Below, in pieces: positions 1 to 11,931 of a stretch of DNA of 64,000 nucleotides. The first letter of the stretch is position 1; each line of letters starts with the position of its first letter. The stretch lies in assembly GCA_037178855.1 (NCBI GenBank), contig JASJZC010000006.1:8846501-8910500 (forward strand), written 5' to 3'. Position numbers and translations under genes: made by a program. The notes beneath the pieces were generated by a model that was not told the origin of the DNA, did no database searches, and worked only from the letters and a program-made list of their open reading frames with translations. Origin of the DNA: Oscheius sp. JU75. Lineage: Eukaryota; Nematoda; Chromadorea; Rhabditida; Rhabditidae.

Positions 1-123
1 CTCGACAACACTTTTTGTCTCTTTATGAACCGTACGGTAGCAGTTTTAAAAGGTTGTTTTTTTGTCAAGTTCATTAGTTTTCAAGTTCTTCCTACACACC
101 GAATTCAACAAAGGGAGGAGATA

Positions 124-3100
124 CCTTTGAAATGCTGGTTGAAGAGAATGGTTTCCATTCTGGCCGAATCGAAGGTGACAGTCCGAGAGTTCAGCTGGAT
201 CTTGAACTCGCACGAGCCATCGTCTAGAGCACTCTGTCAAAGAGTCAGTCAAAGCACCTACGAAGCGGACAGGTGACATTCCTCTTCTGATTCCACTTGC
301 CCCTTCGACATTTCCATTCCGCTGTGTCATCGTCCGAGCTGACTGCACAGCCAATCTAAGAGTCTTAGGATATGGAAACCTGCAATAAAAGTTTTCACCT
401 GAAGGGTAGTTCCATGCGAAAATGCATGTTCACTTTGCCAGACGTAGTTATCCAGGTTCAGAATACGCTGTCTCTTTCCAAGAGTCGGAACCTGGCACAT
501 GTCGTGTCGAGGGGGCTCACGGAGCTCCGTGGCGTTGCCTGAGACTGTGTGGAACTAATTTCTATGATATTTGGATTACATACCACAAGGAAGAAGGTTA
601 CTGATCCATTGACCGTTAACGCACTCTATGCCGCTGGCCTCTTCACGATTCTCAACACACTGAAGTGTTCCCTGTCTCTGTCTCTGTGACTCTCTTACCT
701 TGTACTGGAAGATGGTACTGTTCGGATAGACAGCCTGATACCGATCCATCGATGTCCGTTTCATCCCCAGAACACGGTAGATTAGAGCGGGAGTCGAGTC
801 CCGGGGAGGAATACAGTAAGTCGAGGCTGAATCTTTGGTGCTTTCGTAAAAAGAAAGCATACAGTTGGTCATGCATGACGGAGTTGGAGTAAGGGATCCC
901 TTCGAGCAGGTGATAGTCAGATTTATGGTTGGACATACAAGGAATGTCACCTCACCATCCGGCAACATTTTGCGACTGTCCTGAAAGAATCCCACCGCGA
1001 GAGACGGCAGGTTGCACTCCTCTGAAAAAAGTTATTTTCTTATTTTTATGAATTCTTACGCGGTAGACAGTTCCCGAGCGGATTGGCTATGATTCCTCTC
1101 TTGCACTCAAGGACGCCGTTCCCTTCGAGGGTGTAGCCTCGAAGGCAGACCATGTTGGCAGAGCCGCCGTGCTCGATAACATCGTTCGATTGGAGGATTT
1201 GGGAAGAAGCTGTCTTGAGGAAAAAGACATGGAGACGGACCGGGACACGACAAGATTCTGTAATTGCTTTCGATCACGAGGTGGAGTAGGTAACAGAGAG
1301 ACAGAAAGACGGAGAGTCAGGGAGATAGAGGGACAGAAAGACAGACTTACTAGGAACACATTTAGCTATAGGAGGTGACCATCGGGTGCCGCTGCAAACG
1401 GAACGGCCGTCAAGGAAGTCGGCGGGGAACTCGAAACCTTCTCTGCAAACGACCTACATGATGGGTTGCGTCGGTTGAACCGAGCCTACCGTTATATCCC
1501 CCTCCTTGTTCAGGATTACATTCATTTCCGAAGTCGACTCCACAGTTGGACATGTACTTCTCTTGTTCCGCTCGGTTATGCTCCTTTCCTTTTCCCAAGA
1601 AATTCGGCCCTCGATCATTGGATGAGTCTGCGGCACGCACTGTGGTATAACACTCGGCTTCCATTGACCGTCCACACAGGAGGCCTTCGGCGCCCCGATC
1701 AGGTAGTAGCCCTTGTCGCATTGGAAGCTGATCGCTCGGCCTTGTTCAACTCTAAATTCTTACATTTGAACTGAACGTCATTTGGAAACGCGCGCTTTTT
1801 GAATTTGGGCCCGAACTTGCCCCAGGAACATATACCGTAAAACCTCTATTAGAAGCACCCCTCTATTATAAGCACCCCTCCAATATAAGCGCACCCAAAC
1901 AGGGCGATTGAAAATTAGAAGCCCACCCTCTAATAGAAGCGCACCCTCTATTTGAAGCGCACTTGGAACAATAATGAAATTTCAGCGGTTTTTGCCTCAA
2001 ATTGTTATCATTTCCTTTGTTTCTTCTCACGTTTGTTGTTTTCTATCTCCCTTTTTACTCGATTGTATTTCATTTGTATTGCTATTGTTTTAACTTCAGA
2101 CGCAAAATGTCTTCTCGCAAAAGCAAAGCAGAAGATTTTTGCTGTTGTCGATGGTTTGTTGCCTTGACTTGGTTATAAAATGACTCATCGAAAAATTGAA
2201 GCGCACCCTCTATTAGAAGCACACCCTCTATTATAAGCGCACTCAAACGAGGTGATTGAAAAATAGAAGCGCATGCGCTTCTAATAGAGGTTTTACGGTA
2301 TTTATTTTGCGTTTTTCGGTGCTATTCAATTGCCTTGTCAAAATAGTTTTTTCTAATGCAGGTTTTTACCTCATGTCAATTAAACACACTTAGAAACCTG
2401 GAAAATGAGTGAAATGCTCCGAAAAAAAGCAAAGCATATTCAGGGAACTTCATAACCAATTTTCAAAAAGTGCGCGCAGTTTGAACTTGCTTACTGTTGA
2501 ATGTAGTCGGCAAAATTGTAGGATCCCATCTGCCCTTCGAGCAGAATCTGTCCTCCAGTCAGGTTTCCAAATGTTCTTATCGGATGCTCGCAGGAAGCTG
2601 GCAAATCTTTTTTTTCATATTTCTGTAGTAACTTACTCGGAAGACACTTGACAGGAGGACCTTCGCGTGTCCATTGCCCAAACAGACACTTTATTTTGGT
2701 GTTAGCCTCGCGGCTCGGGTAGAAACCTCCTTTGCACTCGTATTTTGCCGTCGCTCCGTGCGAACTTTTGGAGAACAGCACCCGTGCATGTGGGACTCGT
2801 GGTGGCCACTCGTGACAACTCACTAAAATTCGGATCTGACAGAATTGGAAGAACTTACAAGGTGAACAGGTGACCACATGGCTCCAGGAAGCATTATGGC
2901 ATTTGAGAGAGTTGGCCTCGCTGGCCTCGTGACGGTCGTTGCAGCGGACTTCCACTTTGGCACCTAAAAGTCTCTGTCTGTTCCCTCATTTTCTCAGCCT
3001 CTCTGTCTCTCTTTGTCTGTGAGACTAACCTGAAGCCACCAACTGCCCTTCCCTCCTGTCCAGTATCTTCCCATTGTCCAGCTTCGGTACCCTACAGGAT

Positions 3101-4655
3101 CCCAGACACCTCGGCATCGGATTGCTCCACATTCCGGAGTCCAGGCACCGAGCTTCTGTGGCTCCCTCGTGAGTCATCGTTTCGAGACATCTAGAACAAT
3201 TTGTTGATTCCGCTCTGTCTCTCTGTACAAGACTACCTGAAAGTGGCCACAGCTCCGTAATAGGTGTCTCCGCCTTCGATGTACCCGTTGCTCAAGACTG
3301 GCAGCTTTGGACAGAAGATTTCCTCGCAACGGGGCTGACTTCCAGCCCAGATTCCTTCAGCCAGACAGATTCGCTGAACTTGACCGACCAACCTGGAGAA
3401 AGAACGGAGAAAGCCAAAAAGAGGGTTACCTGTATCCGGGCTTGCACTCATAGGTAACTGTCGATTGGTAGGTCAAGGAGGTTCCAAGCACGCGACCGTG
3501 AAGAGGATCCGGTGGTCTGGGACATTCAGTGGCTGAAAGATTCAAAGTAAGAGTCCATATCCGAACTCACGCTTGCAGACCGGCTGCTCATCCGTCCACT
3601 CCCCGTTACTCTCGCATTTTCTGGAGGGAGGACCGAAAAGAAGGAAGCCGGGCAGGCAGGAAAAGGAGACAGTGTGCGGATACTCGAAGACTTCACCCTC
3701 TCTGGCACCATTGGCGAGCTTTCCAGGGTCGGGGCAGGACCGAGCCTTGCACTTCAGGTCCGGACCGAACCATTGAGCAACATTCTTGCGGTTTAGAAGA
3801 CATTTGGCCAGGGCGATGCCCTTGGAATTGAAACGATGGTAGCCGGGAACACAATTGTAGGAGACCTGAACCCTCATTGCATTTAAGTCTGGTGAAGCTC
3901 GGAAATTTGAGAGCCGCTTTCGCCCCATAGCGAATTAGAGAAACGTTTTTGTCGAATCAAAGAGACGCTGAAGAACATATTATGAAGGGTTATTCCTTAG
4001 TCTCAGTATTCTGGTCGCAAAATAAAGTTTCACAGACCTCGGCATCGATGTCGTACTCTCCAGAATAGGACTGCCCGTCGTGAACGGCATAGGCAACTTC
4101 GGGTGGTGGACCACACTTCACTGTAACTATCCAGTTTTCTATAAAAAATTGAACTAACGTTGTAGACGACAGACAGGCTGTGCCCCACTCCACTCCTTGT
4201 TCCCCTGACATCGTCGCTGACTTGGTCCGATTAGAACGAATCCCTTCTCACAGCCGTATTCTGCATTGGAACCGAATCTGAAAGCAAGATTGGAAAATAA
4301 ACAAGTTTCTGTCTCTCTATCACTCTGTCTCCCTGACCCTGCGTCTCTCCATCTCTCTGTCTGTGTGGCACTACCTCAGCTCGCCGGAAGTCCTAAAGTA
4401 CCCATGTTCTATGTCCAATAGGGGATGACATGTTGAGGAAGGATTGATGCAGCTCAGACCACATTCCCCGTCGCACAGGCATCTTTTGTGCTTTTTACAA
4501 TCGTCGTCCACTCGGCAGTCTCTGAATTTCTGTCATAACTTTTCTACCTTTATTTACCTTCTGCAGTAGGGAGGACGACCGGAAGTGACCTCAGGACAGG
4601 TCGGGAGCGCTAGTATAAGAGGGGAAAAGAACAGAAGAAGGAGCCAGGTGAGCAT
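124..4655 (-). CDS. lev-9: Secreted WAP + multi-sushi (CCP) protein, LEV-9/Hasp-like
   Basis: Start ATG at 4655-4653 opens a signal peptide ([16 protein letters not shown]), followed by a WAP-like four-disulfide block ([13 protein letters not shown]...CGLSC, 4521-4420). Then come about 11-13 CCP/sushi modules, each with the C..G..C..C-x-W-x-C pattern. Exons read: 4655-4558, 4521-4375, 4277-4159, 4120-4038, 3865-3571, 3532-3430, 3392-3237, 3190-3030, 2963-2859, 2822-2637, 2597-2495, 1751-1490, about 1431-1351, 1209-1060, 1021-699, 671-584, 538-about 400, about 338-261, 232-124. Signal peptide, one WAP and a CCP string is the architecture of C. elegans LEV-9 and fly Hasp, secreted scaffolds that hold acetylcholine receptors or matrix at synapses. 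LEV-9 has 8 CCPs, so this copy is longer. Phases agree down to about 1751. The 1490-1431 junction and everything below 400 are uncertain, and the gene may continue past the window edge. A 0.74-kb intron (2494-1752) holds a DNA transposon relic. Family call firm; orthology inferred. Confidence 0.72.
1833..2300. mobile_element. MITE-like element with perfect 24-bp terminal inverted repeats
   Basis: The left end TACCGTAAAACCTCTATTAG (then AAGC) is the exact reverse complement of the right end over 24 bp. The ends lie next to TA, consistent with a Tc1/mariner-type TA target. The interior near both ends is built from repeats of CCCTCTATTAGAAGCGCA. There is no transposase ORF, so the element is non-autonomous. 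It sits inside an intron of the sushi-protein gene. Confidence 0.8.
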
Positions 4656-5441
4656 GGCTCAAAGATGCTGATCGATGGGGTCCGGGTTACACCCCTTGGG
4701 AGCCATAAAGTCCGATTCATCTCTGTCCGAGGGAAGATAATCGATCACATATCTGTCAGTATGTTCCCGGGCCAATTCAATTAAATGATTGTGGCAAATG
4801 GTCACGAGAATACTGTAGTCCGATTATCAAATCCCGCTCGAAATTTGAAGGTATCCTTAGCCGTATTGGAAGTAAAAGTTTTAATGAAAAGAAGGTACCC
4901 ATGTGGACCATTCAAACATTCGCCCGCAGCCTTGCATCTATGGCGCAGTGATCAGCGGGTTCGGGGCTCGGTTCGCGGGCCTGAAATACAGCTTTGTTTT
5001 GGTCCCGCTCTTAAGAGTACAAAGATAGTGTACAGTCTTGACCAGCCGCTCCCGGCAATTATATTACTCAAGAAGCCGGTCAGTTTGAACGAAGCAGTTT
5101 GCGGTATAATTCGTCAAGGACATCATTTCCGCTCGGTTTCTTCGGCTCCAGATCGTATCTGGCTGCTTGAAACGCGTTGCTGTTTGACACCTTCCCGAAA
5201 AGACTAGAGATGGCATCTTCGCCCTTTGATACCAGTTGCAGCCCCCTTTAGGAGTAAGCCAATCAGTGTTCGAAGGGAATTCAGCATCAGCCCAACTTTG
5301 ACTGCTGACCCACTTTGATACGGCACACACTCCCTTGACGGCCTTTTCATCACGGCGCTAACTGTCTTTCTCGGCCCTGACTGTTTTTGAGTCTTACCTT
5401 GACATTGAACCCCCATCTCTTTCAGGACACTGTCTCCTGGG
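4656..5441. other. Divergent spacer with one tRNA-like sequence
   Basis: This is the head-to-head spacer between the sushi-protein gene (-) and the mucin-like gene (+), so it probably holds both promoters. No convincing exon is visible. On the + strand at about 4935-4990, ATGGCGCAGTGATCAGCG (A-box-like) is followed by CTCGGTTCGCGGGCC (B-box-like), a tRNA-derived fragment. A splice acceptor TTTCAG at about 5419-5424 precedes the mucin start by 17 nt. Confidence 0.5.
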
Positions 5442-8400
5442 ATGCGCTTGGCGCTTCTTCTCCTCCTACTGGGAGTTGCTGCTCACTCGACCAGTCTCTT
5501 GAGCAAGACTGTCAATGCTGATGGATCCAAGGGTGAGTCGGTTCTTTTGGTCTGTCTCTCTCTGTCTCCTTGTCTCTCTGTCTCTTTGTCGCTCTTACTC
5601 TTTGTCTTTCTGTCTCTCTATCTCTCTGTCTCTCTCTGTCTCTGTGTCCTTCTGTACCTCTCTCTCTCTCTTTCTCTCTCTCTGTGTCGCTCTGTCTCTC
5701 TGGATAGAACATAGTCTGGGTTAACTGTATATTGATCATGCCCTCGGGAAATTCCGGATCGCTGCCCTTTAACATTTCTAATTGCTGAAATGCTGTTCAG
5801 GGACGGCAAAAGTGCGCGCGAGTCAAGGTGACCGCCAAGCAGACTGGTGACCCCCAAGTAGCCTGGCACCATTATCAGCACAATCACTTTTCAGCCTTCC
5901 ATATTGTGAAGAAGATCAAACAGAATACGTGTGACTGTCGCTGTCAATGTGTCCCCGAAGGTCAGCCTCTGCCGAAATCCACTTCGGCTGAGAACAACGA
6001 GGTCGATATCCATCCGGCACCGGATCCAAACCCGAGTAGGGACTCGCTAGTCAAGGATCTGGAAAAGACCACGGTAGGAAAGAGATCCGAGGTCGACAAA
6101 GAAGAGTTCAGATCCCGTCCTCAACCACCCAGCATAACAAGGTCGATATAGAAGAGCATGAACTGACCAAGGCTGTGACCACTGCCATTCCACAGACCAC
6201 GACTGAGGTAAAATTTATGTTTTTCTTGCATTTTTTCCTTGTTACAGCAGTCGAAGAAGGTCGAGCAAGAACTTCGCGAATTGGCTGAGCTGCGACAGCA
6301 GAAAATGGAACTGGAGGAGAAGATGAGAAAGGTAGGAGAATGGTGTGCGTCAGTCTGTCTGTACGTACGTCACCACGAGCCAAATGTTGGCAAGTCATGT
6401 CAAGAATTTAGCTGACAAGACAGCTATGTGTTGGTACTTGGGGAAGTTCTGCCATGGGGGAAGAGAGGCAGGTGCCTGATGTCAATACTAACACTACTAC
6501 TGTAAGACTAGGGAAAGACAGGATCACTACTACTGTAAAGGTATTGTAAGGCAAGACTAAAGAGCCGAGTAAGCCATCGTAGACGTCTAGGCGCATTGTC
6601 AGGGGCAGTTTCTTCCTAGTCAAGTTGGCAAGTCAGATTCTGTCGAGTGACTTGGTGGCATGTCAGGATTTCGGAGAATCATCCTCCGATAGCTTTGACA
6701 AAGACTGACAGAGACGTATTGGCACGGACGAGGAGATGACAATGGCCTAAGAGGAAGATGTCATAGAAAGTTCATATTGACTGACATTGACAGGCAAGGT
6801 GACAGATGAAAACATTGCTCTGACATGGTAGCGTGACAGAGAGACAGCGAGATAGAGGAGACAGACAATAGCCACAGCGGCTTTCAACGAAACTCTTACA
6901 GGAAGCCGAAGCCAGAGCTCTGGCCTACCGGAACAAGGTCGAAGAGCTTCAATGGGAGCTGGAGGAGCAGAAGAGACTGTTCCAAGAGGCTACTATGACT
7001 AGCACCATGGCTCCAGCTACAACCAAATCAACAACAATAATAGTTCCAACTACTCCAGTCACTACTATTGAAGCAGTCACCGAGACCACCAAGCTACCCA
7101 CCGAGGCCTTCCCGACCCTGGTAACCGAGAAGTCTACTGTTCCACCAGTTGCCAGCTCGATTGATTTGGCTGTGACGGAGAAGACAGGAACTTGGAGACA
7201 CCTACTGGCGAAGACATTCCATTCCGGGGTGAAGGAGATCCCTCCTCCAGTGATTGAAATTGTGAGGACGACAGTCGCGGAAGAGGTGAAAACGACTCCT
7301 GTCCAGATGACGAGTACCGACGTATTTACTGAAGCCGCGACAGTTTCTGAAGAGGTCACAACTCCGGGATCGAGAACGACTGTGGCGGAACTTGTTAAAG
7401 AGACAACTACTAGGGAACAGAGTACGACAGAATCTGCTCCCGATTCCGATCTGACAAAAACTTTCCTGACAACCAAGAAAACAGAACCGCCTACGACCGA
7501 GCCATTGACAACGAGGAAAACTTCAACCAAGCCGGTAGGTAGAAAAGAGAGACAGAAAGACAGAGAGAAAGTGAGATACAGAAAGGCAGGGACACCGACA
7601 AGATTTCAGGTTCTTCCGGAGCGATGGAAGAGTCTAGTCGAGAAGCTGAAACACAAGTTGGAGGCTCTGAAGGAAAAGAACAATGCCGTCGGAGTTGGTG
7701 CCAGTGCCAATGGATCGAAGAAAGGAGAAGACGAGAGAATCACCCTGAAGACGACAGAGGAGCCGAGCACGACTACCGAAGCATCTACTGTCGCAACTAC
7801 TACAAAGAAAACAACAGTGAGGCCCAATACAACGACTCCCAAAAAGACTACAATAAAAACTACCAGGCCTTCAACAACAGTTGTCTCTTCGGGTACAGAG
7901 ACTACCACTTCCGGGTCATTGACTACTGTTGGAAGCAGTACAGTCGAGAAGAAGGAGACGGTCTCAATGACTGAGAAGCCAGAGACAACGACCATTGTAA
8001 CTACCGTTACTGAGAAGAAGATTGACAGCGTAATCGAGAAGGTTCTTGGGGACAAGACTATCACTGAGATTCCATCGACAACTGATAGCTCGACTCTCTC
8101 AACGACCGTGACTACTGAAGCACCGGCTACGACTGACAGTTCTGAGGTCGAACCTCCTACGAATACTGAAGAACCGAAAAAGGAGCAGTCTACGGAAGCC
8201 CCGGTTTCAAAGAAGACCCTGACGGAGACTAACATTGACAGTGTACCGGAGAAGGCTCTGGCGGACAAGACCACTACTCTCACTCCATCGACAACAGAGA
8301 GCTCGACAGTCTTGACTACAGAAGCGGCTAGAACTACTGAACAGGTGGTCACAGTTCAGTCAACAGCTGATGTTCCTGTGAGTACTACAACATCGACTGT

Positions 8401-10769
8401 CTCTACATCCATAGGAGCTACGGATAGAGAAATAGAGACGGTGACTACTGAAGCGGCAGCAACTACTGTAGTTGAACAAGGGGAAACAGGTCAGACCGCA
8501 ACACCTGAAGTAGTCACGACAGTGTCTTCAACTGAATTAGCGACTGCTATGAAGAGTACAATTGTCCCTGTTCCTGTGAAGAGTACAACTGTCTCCGTTG
8601 CTCTGACCGAGAAGACTACTACCGACGAGTCCACGACCGAGAAGACCAGCCCCTCTTCACAATCTACTGTAGCCGTGACAGCAACAGAGCCAGCTGCCAA
8701 AGAAACTAGTACTGAAGCTGTTTCGACCGGTCTAGCAAAGAGTACAGAGACTGGAACATTCTCGACTTCCACTGCTACTGTGAAAACTGAGGCAGAGATT
8801 ACTGAAGACGGAAAGGGAGTGACAGAAATAGTTGAGACTACCGTCAAACCAACGACAGTACACGATACTAGCTCAGAGAGCACAACAGCAGAGAAGACGA
8901 CACCGGTAGCTACTACTGTGAGAGTGACTACGAAAGAAGCTCCAACAGCTCAGACGACTGAGGGAGAAGTGAGAGCTACGCCGACAGAGACAGTGACAGA
9001 GGCTGGTTCTACTGTCAAGAACAATGAAGAATCGAAGACTACCGAAACCCCGACGAAGAAGAAACCCCTGACAGAGACGAACATTGACAGTATTCCGGTG
9101 AAAGCTCTGGCGGACAAGACGACTACTGTGGTTCCATCGACCACAGAGAGCTCGACTGTCTCTACGGTAGTGACTACTCTAGTACCATTACCGGCTCTCT
9201 TGACTACTGCCTTGTCTGGAAAGAACATAGACGGGGTGACAGAGAAGACTGCAGAAGACAAGACCACTACTGTGGTACCATCGACTATAGAGAGCGCGAC
9301 TCTCCCTGATGGAACTACTGCACAAGCGGTCACAGTTCAGAGTACAACTGTTGCCCCAGTCACTACCAAGGCTGTTCCCAAGAGTACCACCAAATTGACC
9401 ACCACTGAAGCTACTACCACGGAGTCTGTAGATAGTACAGACTCCTCGGAACCTGGATTCGTCACGGCTGGTGGCTTCGTCACGTCTGGAAATGTGAGAG
9501 AGGCGACGACAGAAGCTGTGACCCCCTCGACCACGACTGAGAAAAAGTCTGATGCCCTGGCTTTTGCTTTCGACAATGCTGCTACTCAGCTCAAGGATAA
9601 GGATCTGAAACATGAGAACTTTCCAGCGACAGAAGACATTGGTCATGTGGATCCATTGACGAGTCTGATCAAGGGGATTCTGGGCAAATTGACAACTTCC
9701 AGACCGAGTACGACTACTAGTACTGCCACTACTGAGTGAGTTGGGAAGAGGTTCAGGCGATAAGAAACAGTTTAGGGCCCCTCAAACCGTCGTGACCATG
9801 TCGGCTGTGGAGGCAGAAATCGCCCGACTGGCCGAACTGCGACACATGCAAGACAGTCAAGACGAGGAGAAGAGGATTCGAGCAGAGAGAATACAGATGG
9901 AGCAGGTGAGACCGAGATGGAGGCAGAGAGCCAGAGAGACAGATAGACAGGGAGCCAGGGAGCTGGAGAGACAGAGAGCAAGAGAGACAGGGGAACAGGG
10001 AGCCAGATATATATCTGAATAGAAATCCGGAATTCAGGAGAAGCACCTGAGAGACGAGGAGGAGAGGTCCGAGAGACTGGCACAGCAGCAGAGACTCAAA
10101 GAAGAGGCCATAAAGAGACACGAGCAGATTCTGAAGCAGTTGGAAGAGTTGAAGGCGGCTGAAAAGCGAAGACAGGAAGAACAGGAGATGACGACTACGA
10201 CAACAGAGGCCAGTACGGAGAGCACGACCATTTTCACTGTCTCTACACCGTCGTTGAGATATAGACTTCGACCAGCACAGGTTTGTTTTTGCTTCTTTTT
10301 TGACTGTCTCTCTGTCGAATCGGTACGGCACAAGCAGACGAGCTAATATTCATTTGATTGCTCTTGGAGGGAGGTATTTCCCTAAGTCTTCAAAAGTCTG
10401 TACTCGGCCGAGATATGACCATTTTCATTTGCGTTGTAATTAACTTGGAATTCGCGCGCCGCCTTACTCATCTAGCTAGTGGTTAGCGTGTCGTACTGGC
10501 GTCGGAGCAAACCAGGTTCGATTCCTGGGCACCTGTTTTTGCTTTTGATCGGACTTTTAGGCATTTTCAGCTGTTTTTAGACATGAGCAATAATACTTTT
10601 TTAGTGCGCCGCGATCAACAAGTTTACGCGCGTCTTCCACATCGAGGATCCGAGCCTGTGGATCAAGGAGAACTGCCAGATCGCCAAGAAGTACTTCCCT
10701 CAGGCCAGCTGTACTCAAATCCAGGCCCTTATCGAGTCCTGTTTCGTCTACCGTTTCCTCGTTCTTTAG
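5442..10769 (+). CDS. Secreted Thr-rich mucin-like protein with coiled coils
   Basis: I do not recognise a named family. The start at 5442 encodes a signal peptide (MRLALLLLLLGVAAHSTS). Phase-consistent exons are 5442-5532, about 5823-6073, 6142-6207, 6248-6331, 6902-7534, 7610-9735, 9776-9905, 10038-10280 and 10605-10769 (TAG), giving about 1262 aa. In order: signal; a short Cys-rich stretch (TCDCRCQC); a Lys/Glu/Gln/Leu coiled coil (6248-6990); an approximately 870-residue Thr/Ser/Pro-rich, probably O-glycosylated region holding four copies of an approximately 33-residue repeat (NIDSVxEKxLADKTTT core); a second coiled coil (9800-10190); and a C-terminal module with four cysteines and no Thr. 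It is likely an extracellular or cuticle/mucus-layer polymer, which is inference. The exon-2 acceptor is the weakest junction. The 75-nt intron 7535-7609 is in frame, so it could be retained. Confidence 0.7.
5548..5705. repeat. CTGTCTCT-type microsatellite
   Basis: An irregular tandem of CTGTCTCT units fills the first intron of the mucin-like gene. The same unit, or its complement GACAGAGA, recurs at about 7553-7600, 9906-10010, 20041-20105, 25255-25380, 29575-29705, 36725-36800, 38690-38780, 42630-42700, 43185-43320 and 55665-55800. Confidence 0.85.
10473..10545 (+). repeat. tRNA-like (SINE-type) sequence in mucin-gene intron
   Basis: The A-box-like TAGCTAGTGGTTAGCG and the perfect B-box GGTTCGATTCC are spaced as in a tRNA and followed by a T-rich tail (TGTTTTTGCTTTT). 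There is no complementary acceptor stem, so it is a tRNA-derived repeat rather than a functional tRNA. Confidence 0.65.
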
Positions 10770-11931
10770 ATCTTTTCTTGCCTTCTTTTGTCGTATCTCT
10801 CTGTGCTTTACCCCCATTGTTCTACCACATTCCACAGTTCCATTACGAGTGATTATTGTTCGTCCCCATTCCATGTCGTTCCTCGAGATAAATGCGTATT
10901 CTTTTCTTCGATCGATTTGAACACAGGGGCTCCCAGCTGTTCGGTGCATTCTTCAAAAGAGACATTTGGTTCAGGGGTCTGTTTATGATAAAGAATGTAG
11001 TCTTTTGTTTGAAAAATTGTGAACCAAAGTTAATAACTAAAAAAAAAGAGCCTTTTCAAACTCCTCTGAATTTTTCCACTTTGGTTCTCTTCCATATTTA
11101 GCTTTTCCTTCCATATTTATTGCACGTAAACGATGCAGATTACTGTTCTACTTAGAACGTAAAACTGGCTAAAAGTTGTCATTCTCACTGGATCGTGAAA
11201 GATTTTTCAGTCTAAGGTACCCATTTCTCAAAATAAGAACGCGTAAAGTAAGTCTTAAACTCCAACATTTCCAGTCAGCCCACTTGGTTTTTTTTCCAAT
11301 TTCTACATTTTTCTGGTCGTTTTTGACGTCGAAGTAGACGTTTCTAAAGTAGTTGTTTTCGACGCTGAGTCGATTGAACACATTTAAAGCCAAAAAAATG
11401 TGTGTAAAGCACAGTAAAATGCGATTTTACGGAAGTTCGTCGTGGGACCTGATTCACAAATGCGCTTGGCGGTCCACCCATAATGACAGCGTCCCTTTAA
11501 AAGAGCAGATCAAAAAGAAGAATCCTTTTAATTCTGAGAAATAAAAACAATAACAATTAACGAAGTTTACACACAGACCTGTTGTCTCTCTCTCTCGTTC
11601 TCTCTATGACTTCAAGTCAAAAATACAACATAAAAATGTCGAAATATCCCCAAGAATCGCATATAATGAGGCTTGAAAGGGAAAAGAGCAGAAATCTCAC
11701 GCGAATCGAACAGGGGGCTAAGAGAACACAGATGATACTCGTCGACGAGTGTGGTTGATTCGGAAACGAGGCGACCCGGCAAAATGGAGAGATTTTTTAG
11801 GCATTTTATGGGCCCAAATACCCAGTAGTGGCAACGGAAATGCGCCTGTGAGTCGAGAAAAATAGGCGGGAGGAAAAGGCATCTGAAATTCTTGAAAATT
11901 ATCAAGAAAAATCCAAAAAACTGACTTAAAA
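10770..11931. other. Convergent 3' spacer without recognised gene
   Basis: AT-rich sequence lies between the mucin-like gene (+) and the kinase gene (-). Short ORFs on both strands have no recognisable domain and no splice support. A short CT run occurs at about 11584-11606. Nothing else is supported. Confidence 0.5.

Noticed and set aside
7606-9646. Long Val/Ser-rich ORFs opposite the mucin-like gene
   Set aside because: Antisense shadow of ACN/ACT threonine codons in the Thr-rich region.
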